From Flagellimonas ochracea (GTDB taxonomy: Bacteria > Bacteroidota > Bacteroidia > Flavobacteriales > Flavobacteriaceae), in contig NZ_JAAABI010000001.1 of assembly GCF_009903685.1 (NCBI RefSeq), forward strand, positions 558,001 through 622,000: DNA of 64,000 nucleotides, read 5' to 3'. Under the pieces are notes generated by a model. The model ran no database searches and was not told where the DNA came from. It saw nothing but the letters and a program-made list of their open reading frames with translations. Every line of letters starts with the position of its first letter. The first letter of the stretch is position 1. Both the position numbers and the translations under genes were made by a program. Shown here in pieces: positions 34,325-42,206 of this stretch.

Positions 34325-35899
34325 ATGATACCAGAAGAATTCCAGATTGCTGAAGAAATACACCAGAAAACATATTTGATCAACGGGGAATTACGCCAAT
34401 GGACCGGAGAAACTTCACCAGTAATATCCACGATTTCATCCACGAAGGAATATGCACATACTGTTTTAGGGAGTATTCCCAATATGGGTGAACCTGAGGC
34501 AATGGAAGCGTTGGATGCTGCCTTGGCTTCGTATAACAAAGGACAAGGGGTTTGGCCCACCATGAAGGTAAAGGACCGCATTGAGTGTATGGAGGCTTTT
34601 GTGAAAAAGATGGAGCAAAAGCGGGAAATAGTGGTAAAGCTTTTGATGTGGGAAATCGGTAAGTCCAAACCTGATTCGTACAAGGAGTTTGATCGTACGG
34701 TGGAGTACATCTATGATACTATTGAAGAATACAAACAGTTGGACAGAAGTTGCGCCAAGTTTCAAAAACATGATGGGGTATATGCCCATATAAGAAGAGG
34801 GCCTTTGGGCGTGGTGCTCTGCTTGGGACCCTACAATTATCCTTTGAACGAAACCTTTGCACTTTTAATTCCGGCCATAATCATGGGGAATACGACCATT
34901 TTTAAACCGGCCAAAAATGGGGTCTTATTGATCACGCCACTTTTGGAAGCTTTTCAGAGCAGCTTTCCAAAAGGAGTGGTCAACGTATTGTTTGGAAGAG
35001 GAAGGGCCGTAGCGGCCCCCATCATGAAAACAGGCAAGGTTGATGTTCTAGCACTAATTGGCAATAGCAAATCGGCTAATGCTCTGCAGGAGCAGCATCC
35101 CAAAAGCAATAGATTAAGACTTGTGCTGGGGCTTGAAGCAAAAAATCCGGCCATTGTATTGCCCGATGCCGATTTAGATTTGACCATTAATGAATGCATA
35201 TCGGGGACATTATCTTTTAATGGACAGCGCTGCACGGCACTTAAGGTGATCTATGTTCATGAAGACTTAAAAGAGGAGTTTCTAAAACGCTTCGCCGAAA
35301 AGGTGGATAAGCTGAAATTTGGAAATCCTTGGGATGACGGAGCACAGCTTACCCCACTTCCCGAACCCGATAAGCCAGCCTATATCCAAGAACTATTGGA
35401 TGACGCTCTAGCCAAAGGAGCTAAGCTAATGAACAAAAAAGGGGGAAAACATTTTGATAACTACATATGGCCTGCCGTGTTGTATCCTGTTTCAAAGGAT
35501 ATGAAGGTATACCAAGAGGAACAGTTTGGCCCCATAATTCCCGTGCTTTCATTCAAGGATATTGAAGAACCTCTTGATGATATGGCGGAATCCAACTATG
35601 GACAGCAGGTAAGTTTGTTTGGGAAAGATGTATATACCCTGTCGCCACTAATCGATACCCTTGCCAATTTGGTGTGTCGGGTCAATTTGAACAGCTCTTG
35701 TCAGCGGGGTCCTGATGTATACCCATTTACTGGGAGAAAAGACTCTGCACAAGCCACATTAAGTGTCCACGATGCACTCCGCTCATTTTCCATACGTACT
35801 TTTGTGGCCTTTAAGGACAATGATTTGAACAACGAAACCGTAGAGCAATTACTAGAAGCTAAAGTGAGCAACTTTTTGAGTACGGATTACATTCTGTAG
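34325..35899 (+). CDS. gapN: NADP-dependent glyceraldehyde-3-phosphate dehydrogenase (GapN-type aldehyde dehydrogenase)
   Basis: A 524-residue aldehyde dehydrogenase superfamily protein. The catalytic Cys is in [10 protein letters not shown] and the general-base Glu in [19 protein letters not shown] and KPAKNG bind the cofactor. [20 protein letters not shown] and [14 protein letters not shown] are blocks I associate with the GapN branch, which oxidises glyceraldehyde-3-phosphate directly to 3-phosphoglycerate and yields NADPH. Its place after ilvC may be practical, since IlvC and LeuA/IlvB draw on NADPH and pyruvate, but that is inference. It converges with leuB, 12 bp away, with no visible terminator between. 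Confidence 0.8.
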   Translation: MIPEEFQIAEEIHQKTYLINGELRQWTGETSPVISTISSTKEYAHTVLGSIPNMGEPEAMEALDAALASYNKGQGVWPTMKVKDRIECMEAFVKKMEQKREIVVKLLMWEIGKSKPDSYKEFDRTVEYIYDTIEEYKQLDRSCAKFQKHDGVYAHIRRGPLGVVLCLGPYNYPLNETFALLIPAIIMGNTTIFKPAKNGVLLITPLLEAFQSSFPKGVVNVLFGRGRAVAAPIMKTGKVDVLALIGNSKSANALQEQHPKSNRLRLVLGLEAKNPAIVLPDADLDLTINECISGTLSFNGQRCTALKVIYVHEDLKEEFLKRFAEKVDKLKFGNPWDDGAQLTPLPEPDKPAYIQELLDDALAKGAKLMNKKGGKHFDNYIWPAVLYPVSKDMKVYQEEQFGPIIPVLSFKDIEEPLDDMAESNYGQQVSLFGKDVYTLSPLIDTLANLVCRVNLNSSCQRGPDVYPFTGRKDSAQATLSVHDALRSFSIRTFVAFKDNDLNNETVEQLLEAKVSNFLSTDYIL

Positions 35900-35911
35900 G
35901 CATTTCGATTC

Positions 35912-36970
35912 TTAAAGATTCGCTGCCAACCAATCCCCGACTTCGCTGGTTTTGTAGGCTTTATTGCCATCGGCCAAATCTTCGGTTACGATGCCTTTGG
36001 CCAGGGATTTATTGACTACTGCACGGATAGCTTTGCCTTCTTCGGTAAGGCCAAAAGCGGTTTCGAACATCATAGCAGCTGAAAGCACAGTGGCCAATGG
36101 ATTGGCAATGTCCTTGCCAGCAGCTTGTGGATAGGAACCATGAATGGGCTCAAACAAGGATGTTTTATCACCCACGGATGCAGATGGCATCAACCCCATG
36201 GAGCCCGATATCACTGAAGCTTCATCCGTTAAAATATCTCCGAAGAGATTTTCGGTGATCAATACGTCATATTCATTGGGCCATTGTACCAAACGCATGG
36301 CAACGGCGTCTACAAATTCATAGGATACCTCAACTTCTGGATACTCTTTTTCCATGGCTTGCACTGTTTCTCTCCACAGTCGAGAGGTTTCCAAAACGTT
36401 GGCTTTATCAACACAGCAGAGCTTTTTAGAGCGTTGCATTGCCATTTCAAATCCTTTCTTGGCCAACCGCTCCACTTCATGGCGGGTATAAGTACAGGTG
36501 TCGTAAGCGGTATTTTCGTTGTCTTCTCGACCTCGTTTGCCAAAATAGATGCCTCCGGTCAGCTCTCGCAAAAAAACCAAATCCGTTCCTTCAATACGTT
36601 CTCGTTTTAAAGGAGATTTGTCCATTAGCGAGGGAAAAGTGAAGGTGGGGCGGACATTGGCGAACAGGCCAAGTTTTTGGCGCATTTTCAATAGTCCCTG
36701 TTCTGGTCGTACCTTGGCCGAAGGGTCGTTGTCGAATCGAGGATGGCCAATGGCACCGAAAAGAACGGCATCGGCCTTCACACAGATTTCATGGGTTTCA
36801 TCAGGATAGGGATCACCAACGGCGTTTATCGCCGCTGCTCCGGTGAGTGCTGAAGTCCACTTTATTTGGTGATCAAACTTTTTTGCCACTGCATCGGATA
36901 CTTTTACTGCTTGGTCTATTACTTCTGGACCGATGCCATCACCTGCTAATAAGGCAATATTCAATTTCAT
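35912..36970 (-). CDS. leuB: 3-isopropylmalate dehydrogenase
   Basis: A 352-residue NAD-dependent beta-decarboxylating dehydrogenase. Motifs: LLAGDGIGPEV at the N-terminus, RELTGGIYFGKRG for substrate binding, and ENLFGDILTDEASVISGSMGLMPSA for Mg and substrate. EPIHGSYPQAAGKDIANPLA is the cofactor block. It oxidises 3-isopropylmalate in leucine synthesis and, where citramalate is used, 3-methylmalate toward isoleucine. It is the last gene of leuC-leuD-leuA-leuB, 9 bp after the synthase. Confidence 0.95.
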   Translation of the reverse strand: MKLNIALLAGDGIGPEVIDQAVKVSDAVAKKFDHQIKWTSALTGAAAINAVGDPYPDETHEICVKADAVLFGAIGHPRFDNDPSAKVRPEQGLLKMRQKLGLFANVRPTFTFPSLMDKSPLKRERIEGTDLVFLRELTGGIYFGKRGREDNENTAYDTCTYTRHEVERLAKKGFEMAMQRSKKLCCVDKANVLETSRLWRETVQAMEKEYPEVEVSYEFVDAVAMRLVQWPNEYDVLITENLFGDILTDEASVISGSMGLMPSASVGDKTSLFEPIHGSYPQAAGKDIANPLATVLSAAMMFETAFGLTEEGKAIRAVVNKSLAKGIVTEDLADGNKAYKTSEVGDWLAANL

Positions 36971-36979
36971 ATAGCTTGG

Positions 36980-38497
36980 TTAGATTATATTAAGCATTTT
37001 TTCTGTTGCCTTTATGGCAGAAACCGTCTGATCGGAATCAAGTCCAGTAGTCATGAAATCCTTTTTTCCGGTCCTCCAGGTAATCATGGTCTCGCAAAGC
37101 GCATCCGAACTACTTCCTGGAGGGATTCGTACCGCATAGTCCACCAGTTTGGGTAATTTGCTTCCTCGGGTTTCATATACTTTTTTCAAGGCATTCATGA
37201 AGGCATCAAATTGACCATCACCTTGTGCATGCTCCTCATAACTGTCACCTTCAATTTCTATGGAAAGGGTAGAGGAGGGCAACAATCCCTTAGCGTGGGT
37301 CAAAACATAGGATTTGATGAAAACTTTTTGTTTGAATGAAGTGCTATCCAAAACATCTGAAATGATGTAGGGCAAATCATCCGTAGTTACTTTCTCTTTG
37401 CGGTCACCCAATTCAATGATACGTTCCGTTACTTTCTGTACCTCTTCATCATTTAGGGTCAACCCTAATTCCTGTAAATTTTTAAGAATATTTGCTTTTC
37501 CCGAAGTTTTTCCAAGCGCATATTTCCGTTTTCTGCCAAACCGTTCCGGCATTAAATTGCTAAAGTAAAGATTCTTTTTATTATCTCCATCTGCATGTAT
37601 ACCAGCCGTTTGCGTAAAAACATTACCTCCAACAATGGGTTTATTGGCAGGAATGCCGAATCCTGTAAAAGTAGATACCAATTTGCTTACTTTGAAAAGC
37701 GAGGATTCTACCGCTGTAGTCTCAATTCCAGGAAGAAAATCGTTAATGACCGCTATAGCGCTGGCGAGGGGAGCATTGCCCGCACGTTCTCCCATTCCAT
37801 TTACAGTCAAATGCAGTCCATGTGCTCCCGCTTTTAATGCCTCCATCACGTTGGAAACACTAAGATCATAGTCATTATGTCCATGAAAATCGAAATGTGT
37901 CTCTGGATACCTGTTAATTATTTTCTTGATGTAGTCAAAAGTCTCCGAAGGGGTCAAGATTCCCAAAGTGTCAGGAAGCAGAATGCGTTTGATGGGCTGT
38001 TGGGCCAAAAAGTCCAAGAATTGAAAAACGTATTCCTGAGAATTGCGCATGCCATTGCTCCAATCCTCTAAATATACATTGGTTTCAATATCTTCATTTT
38101 GTGCAATTTCAATTACTCGGGAGATGGCTTCAAAATGCTCCTCAGGTGTTTTCTTTAGTTGATGTGTTAGATGGTTCAATGAGCCTTTGGTCAGCAAGTT
38201 TTGCACTCGTGCTCCTGCCTTTTTCATCCAAGCAATAGAGGCACCGTTATCGACAAAGGTCAACACCTCAACCTGATGGATTCGACCAGTCTCACGAGCC
38301 CATTCCATAATGCTTTTCACTGCTTGAAACTCTCCTTTGGAAACACGGGCAGAGGCCACTTCTATGCGGTCGACCTTGAGTTCTTCCAACAAGAGCTTGG
38401 CCAAGGTCAGTTTTTCAGAAGCAGTAAAAGATACCCCGGAAGTCTGTTCACCATCTCGGAGCGTGGTGTCCATTATTTCAATGGTTCGTTTTTTCAT
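36980..38497 (-). CDS. 2-isopropylmalate/(R)-citramalate synthase-type enzyme with regulatory domain
   Basis: A 505-residue DRE-TIM enzyme. The catalytic block DTTLRDGEQTSGVSF is at 10-24, the metal site FHGHNDYDLSV is at about 200, and NGMGERAGNAPL follows. The C-terminal LeuA dimer domain (about 375-500) provides feedback control. As I recall it, the sequence is strikingly close to the Leptospira citramalate synthase LeuA1, sharing VDRIEVASARVSKGE, NLLTKGSL and NVYLEDWSNG, which contain pocket residues (Leu, Tyr) said to select pyruvate. It may therefore make citramalate for isoleucine, isopropylmalate for leucine, or both. No ilvA is in the locus. It lies 23 bp after leuD. Confidence 0.85.
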   Translation of the reverse strand: MKKRTIEIMDTTLRDGEQTSGVSFTASEKLTLAKLLLEELKVDRIEVASARVSKGEFQAVKSIMEWARETGRIHQVEVLTFVDNGASIAWMKKAGARVQNLLTKGSLNHLTHQLKKTPEEHFEAISRVIEIAQNEDIETNVYLEDWSNGMRNSQEYVFQFLDFLAQQPIKRILLPDTLGILTPSETFDYIKKIINRYPETHFDFHGHNDYDLSVSNVMEALKAGAHGLHLTVNGMGERAGNAPLASAIAVINDFLPGIETTAVESSLFKVSKLVSTFTGFGIPANKPIVGGNVFTQTAGIHADGDNKKNLYFSNLMPERFGRKRKYALGKTSGKANILKNLQELGLTLNDEEVQKVTERIIELGDRKEKVTTDDLPYIISDVLDSTSFKQKVFIKSYVLTHAKGLLPSSTLSIEIEGDSYEEHAQGDGQFDAFMNALKKVYETRGSKLPKLVDYAVRIPPGSSSDALCETMITWRTGKKDFMTTGLDSDQTVSAIKATEKMLNII

Positions 38498-38520
38498 TTT
38501 CTTTAGCCCTTGCGAGGTAA

Positions 38521-39117
38521 TTAGAGCGGAGTGTCCTCAGCAAATTTTTCAATGTCTTTCTTAATGTTCAACAAATAGTCGATATCATCAAAACCGTTGA
38601 GCATATTTTGTTTTTTATAATCATTTATGCCAAAGCTTTGGCTTTCTCCTGTTTCCAAAATGGTTATGGTTTGCTCAGGAAGACTAACCTCCAATTCGGT
38701 TTTCGGATTTGATTCTATGGCCTTGAAAATTTTATCCAGAAATTCTGGACTTACTTGCACCGGAAGCACTCCGATGTTCAAACAATTATTTCGAAAGATA
38801 TCCGCAAAAAAACTGGAAACCACACAGCGAAAACCATAATCGTAAATCGCCCATGCGGCATGTTCCCTTGAAGAGCCTGAACCGAAGTTTTTACCCCCGA
38901 CCAATATTTTTCCGCTATAGATAGGATTGTTCAATACAAATTGTTCTTTTGGGGTATTGTCAGGGTGGTATCTCCAATCACGAAATAGGTTGTCCCCAAA
39001 GCCCTTGCGCTCGGTCGCTTTTAGAAAACGGGCAGGTATAATTTGATCGGTATCCACATTTTCAATAGGCAAGGGTACCGCTGTGCTTTTCAATATGTTG
39101 AATTTATCGTATGCCAT
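38521..39117 (-). CDS. leuD: 3-isopropylmalate dehydratase, small subunit
   Basis: A 198-residue LeuD swivel-domain protein. TDQIIPARFLK is near the N-terminus, and NFGSGSSREHAAWAIYDYG, the active-site serine loop, is in the middle, followed by DIFRNNCLNIGVLPV. With LeuC it isomerises 2- to 3-isopropylmalate, or citramalate to 3-methylmalate. The gap to leuC is 89 bp and holds a heptamer repeat; the gap to the synthase gene is 23 bp. Confidence 0.95.
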   Translation of the reverse strand: MAYDKFNILKSTAVPLPIENVDTDQIIPARFLKATERKGFGDNLFRDWRYHPDNTPKEQFVLNNPIYSGKILVGGKNFGSGSSREHAAWAIYDYGFRCVVSSFFADIFRNNCLNIGVLPVQVSPEFLDKIFKAIESNPKTELEVSLPEQTITILETGESQSFGINDYKKQNMLNGFDDIDYLLNIKKDIEKFAEDTPL

Positions 39118-39119
39118 TT

Positions 39120-39206
39120 TTTGTCAGTTATCAATTATCAGTTTACAATTAACAATTAAAGCAAGAGTGATGTTTGAAAAATTGGTCATTGCTAATTGTA
39201 CATTGT
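39120..39206. repeat. AT-rich heptamer repeat cluster between leuC and leuD
   Basis: The leuC-leuD spacer carries near-tandem heptamers: TTATCAA then TTATCAG (39128-39141) and TTACAAT then TAACAAT (39142-39156), followed by degenerate copies up to about 39206 (GGTCATTGCTAATTGTACATTG). It resembles short tandem AT-rich repeats seen in intergenic sites of Bacteroidota and cyanobacteria. It is the only long spacer within the leu operon. Confidence 0.45.
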
Positions 39207-40619
39207 TTACGCTTCTTGTAATGCTTCCATGAGTTCCCTTGGGTCCGTAACCCTGCCTGTAACAGCGGCAGCAGCTGCTACCAAAGGACTTGCCAAAAGG
39301 GTTCTGGCTCCAGGGCCCTGTCTTCCCTCAAAGTTTCTGTTGGAGGTGCTTACAGCGTATTTTCCTGCTGGGATTTTGTCATCATTCATTGCCAGGCATG
39401 CGGAGCATCCAGGTTCTCGAAGTTCAAAGCCCGCTTCGTTTAGGATGTCCAAAATACCCTCTTTTTTTATGGCTTCTTCCACTTTGTGCGATCCTGGCAC
39501 CAACCATGCGGTTACATTGTCTGCTTTTTTCCTGCCTTTGACTATGGATGCAAAAGCCCTAAAGTCTTCAATTCTTCCATTGGTACAACTTCCCAAAAAG
39601 ACAAAATCAATGGGTTTTCCAATCATGGCATCGCCCTCGTTGAAGTCCATATATGCCAACGATTTTTTATAGGTAGCGGTGCCACCTTCTACGTTTTCTG
39701 CGAAAGGAATACCCTTTTGAATTCCGATACCCATTCCGGGATTGGTTCCGTAGGTGATCATAGGTTCAATTTCAGCGGCGTCAAAAGAAAGTTCTTTATC
39801 AAATTCGGCATCATCTTCGGAATAAAGTGTTTGCCAGTATTTCTTGGCTTTGTCCCAATCCTTTCCCTGGGGCGTATATTCCCTACCTTTTATGTATTCA
39901 AAAGTAGTTTCATCTGGAGCAATCATACCGCCACGCGCACCCATTTCAATACTGAGGTTGCAAACGGTCATCCTGCCCTCCATGGACATGTTTTTGAACA
40001 CATCCCCTGCGTATTCTACAAAATACCCCGTGGCACCAGAAGTGGTCAATCTTGAAATTATGAACAAGGCTACATCTTTTGGAGTAACAGCTCTGTTTAA
40101 ATTACCATTTATGTTGATTCTCATGCTTTTTGGCTTTGGCTGCATGATGCATTGCGTAGAAAGCACCATTTCCACCTCACTGGTACCTATGCCGAATGCA
40201 ATGGCACCAAAAGCCCCATGGGTAGAGGTATGCGAATCCCCACAAACTATAGTAGCGCCAGGAACGGTAATACCGTTTTCAGGACCAATAACATGGACAA
40301 TCCCATTTTTTTCGTGACCAAGACCCCAATAGGGGATGCCGTGCTCTTTGGAATTGTTTTCCAGTGCCTTTAATTGATTGGCCGATAACTTATCCTTAAC
40401 CGGCAAATGTTGGTTACGTGTGGGAGTATTATGGTCGGCAGTCGCAAAAGTCCGCTCTGGGTACAATACTTTGATTCCTCTGTTCTTCAATCCTAAGAAA
40501 GCTACGGGACTTGTGACCTCATGCACCAAATGCCTGTCGATGAACAGCACATCCGGGCCATTTTCAATGTGTTGCACCACATGGGAATCCCAAACTTTAT
40601 CAAATAGTGTCTTGCTCAT
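39207..40619 (-). CDS. leuC: 3-isopropylmalate dehydratase, large subunit
   Basis: A 470-residue aconitase-type protein. Three cluster cysteines sit in [13 protein letters not shown] and [36 protein letters not shown] is the substrate/cluster block. [13 protein letters not shown] at the N-terminus is typical of LeuC. It is the first gene of the minus-strand leu operon, with a perfect -7 element 28 bp upstream of its ATG. Confidence 0.96.
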   Translation of the reverse strand: MSKTLFDKVWDSHVVQHIENGPDVLFIDRHLVHEVTSPVAFLGLKNRGIKVLYPERTFATADHNTPTRNQHLPVKDKLSANQLKALENNSKEHGIPYWGLGHEKNGIVHVIGPENGITVPGATIVCGDSHTSTHGAFGAIAFGIGTSEVEMVLSTQCIMQPKPKSMRININGNLNRAVTPKDVALFIISRLTTSGATGYFVEYAGDVFKNMSMEGRMTVCNLSIEMGARGGMIAPDETTFEYIKGREYTPQGKDWDKAKKYWQTLYSEDDAEFDKELSFDAAEIEPMITYGTNPGMGIGIQKGIPFAENVEGGTATYKKSLAYMDFNEGDAMIGKPIDFVFLGSCTNGRIEDFRAFASIVKGRKKADNVTAWLVPGSHKVEEAIKKEGILDILNEAGFELREPGCSACLAMNDDKIPAGKYAVSTSNRNFEGRQGPGARTLLASPLVAAAAAVTGRVTDPRELMEALQEA

Positions 40620-40646
40620 TTTCTAAATGAATATTTTGTAAGCAAA

Positions 40647-40654
40647 CAAAAGTA
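40647..40654 (-). promoter_or_regulatory. Candidate -7 promoter element of the leuCD-A-B operon
   Basis: On the minus strand the bases read TACTTTTG, an exact TAnnTTTG. Transcription would start near 40640, leaving a leader of about 20 nt before leuC. A clear -33 TTTG is absent. No leader peptide fits in so short a leader. Confidence 0.5.
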
Positions 40655-41038
40655 AAACTTGTCATAAAAAAGTTGTTTTTACTAATGAAGAAAATTACGA
40701 TGTTCAATATTAATTTGAACCTTTTTTAATTATCGAATACCATCGGTACAACTAAGATTTTGGGAACAAATTCCAATAAATTGATTCACTCAATATCAGA
40801 CACCAATGTTATGATCCGGTTATATTGGTAAACCATGTTCCGAACAAATGTTACCCACTAGTTCGATAGGATTTGTTTTTGTACAACTTCCTTTCTGTTA
40901 AGATTTTCTTTAAATCCTTGAAATTTAACATGTTCAAGCGTTATTTAACATTGCTGTAACGCTTTTGAAATTAGAAGCGGCCTACTTTCGGAGAAGACAA
41001 CCTAATAGTTTATTCATTAATTTAATCAAGAACGAACC
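40655..41038. other. Intergenic region between leuC and the DUF2911 gene, with dyads
   Basis: No gene is visible in this part of the 419-bp divergent gap. It holds two symmetric sites. TGTTC-C-GAACA is an 11-bp palindrome at 40836-40846. AAGCGTTA (40936-40943) and TAACGCTT (40957-40964) form a perfect 8-bp inverted repeat with a 13-bp spacer. A one-mismatch -7 element for the DUF2911 gene (TACTTTCG, 40983-40990) follows, with TTTG at 40964-40967 only 15 bp before it. The palindromes could be operators. Confidence 0.45.
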
Positions 41039-42151
41039 ATGAAAAAAAATTATTCAGCCTTAACGGCTAAGATTCTTATTGCCTTATTTTTTGTATCGGG
41101 CTCAGCCGTTGCCCAATTGAACTTTTTACCTAGAGGTAGCCAAGTGGCCAAAGTTTCCCAGCGTATCGGTAACACCGATGTTACAGTGGTCTACTCAAGA
41201 CCCAGTGTGAATGATCGTGAAATTTGGGGCGCCCTGGTTCCCTATGGTATGAACAACCTTGGGTTTGGCACTGCAACAGAATCTCCTTGGAGGGCAGGGG
41301 CCAATGAAAACACCATTTTTAAGACGAGTCATGACCTTACCATTGGTGGAAAGACCCTTCCTGCTGGAAAGTATGGTTTGCACATGATAGTCAATGAGGA
41401 CAATACCGCCACGGTTATTTTCTCAAAGAATCATGATGCTTGGGGAAGTTTTTTTTATGACCCCGCTGACGATGCACTCCGAGTAGACGTTGAAACTACA
41501 GAAGTATCCCATGTGGAGCAATTGACCTACATGTTCACCGATGTGGATGCCAATTCTGCTGTGGTCTCATTGAACTGGGAAAAGAAACAAATTCCATTTA
41601 AAGTGGAAACTGATGTCACCAACAATGTATTGGCCGAAATCCGTCAACAATTGCAGACAACACCAGGGTTTGCAAGACAAAGCTGGGAGCAGGCCGCCAA
41701 TTTTGCCCTGAACAACGATGGGGACCTGGACGAAGCAATGGGTTGGGTTGACGCAGCCATTGCGGGACAGTTTTTTAGCCAGAAAACCTTTAACAACTTG
41801 AGTATAAAATCCCAAATTTTGGCCAAGCAGGGCAAGGCCGCAGAAGCGGACGCCCTAATGCAGGAGGCACTGCCCTTGGGGACCGTTTTTCAAGTGCATG
41901 GCTATGGAAGACAGTTGATTGGACAAGGCCAGACCGATAAAGCCTTGGAAATCTTTAAGTGGAACGCCAAAAACCATAAAGACACTTGGCCTGTACATTA
42001 TGGCTTGGCCAGAGGATATTCGGCTGTTGGTGACCACAAATCCACAGTAAAACATTTAAAAATGGCCATGGAAAATGCGCCGGCACAAGCCAATAAGGAT
42101 AGGGTAGCAGCTAATTTGGCCAAGGCCGAAAAAGGAGAAGCAATCAACTAA
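41039..42151 (+). CDS. Secreted DUF2911 protein with TPR-like C-terminus
   Basis: A 370-residue exported protein (signal peptide 1-25, ending SGSAVAQ). The DUF2911 domain spans about 28-190, with VVYSRPSVNDREIWG, WRAGANENTIF and GKTLPAGKYGLHMI. The C-terminal part (about 200-365) is helical and looks like tetratricopeptide repeats (ALEIFKWNAKNHKDTWPVHYGLARGY, KHLKMAMENAP). DUF2911 proteins are common in Bacteroidota and of unknown function. It is monocistronic with a strong terminator 30 bp after the stop. Confidence 0.85.
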   Translation: MKKNYSALTAKILIALFFVSGSAVAQLNFLPRGSQVAKVSQRIGNTDVTVVYSRPSVNDREIWGALVPYGMNNLGFGTATESPWRAGANENTIFKTSHDLTIGGKTLPAGKYGLHMIVNEDNTATVIFSKNHDAWGSFFYDPADDALRVDVETTEVSHVEQLTYMFTDVDANSAVVSLNWEKKQIPFKVETDVTNNVLAEIRQQLQTTPGFARQSWEQAANFALNNDGDLDEAMGWVDAAIAGQFFSQKTFNNLSIKSQILAKQGKAAEADALMQEALPLGTVFQVHGYGRQLIGQGQTDKALEIFKWNAKNHKDTWPVHYGLARGYSAVGDHKSTVKHLKMAMENAPAQANKDRVAANLAKAEKGEAIN

Positions 42152-42180
42152 GACTTATTCTATAAATAATTGTTGTTTAG

Positions 42181-42206
42181 AAAGCCCGGCATTTGCTGGG
42201 TTTTTT
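42181..42206. terminator. Intrinsic terminator between DUF2911 and recG
   Basis: CCCGGC-ATTT-GCTGGG (42185-42200), one G-T wobble in the stem, is preceded by AAAG and followed by six T. The T-tract overlaps the recG stop codon, so on the opposite strand it has only a short A/T flank. It serves mainly the plus-strand gene. Confidence 0.8.

Noticed and set aside
39486..40055. 189-codon plus-strand frame opposite leuC
   Set aside because: It lies entirely antisense to a well-conserved gene and shows no family motif; long shadow frames are common opposite conserved genes.
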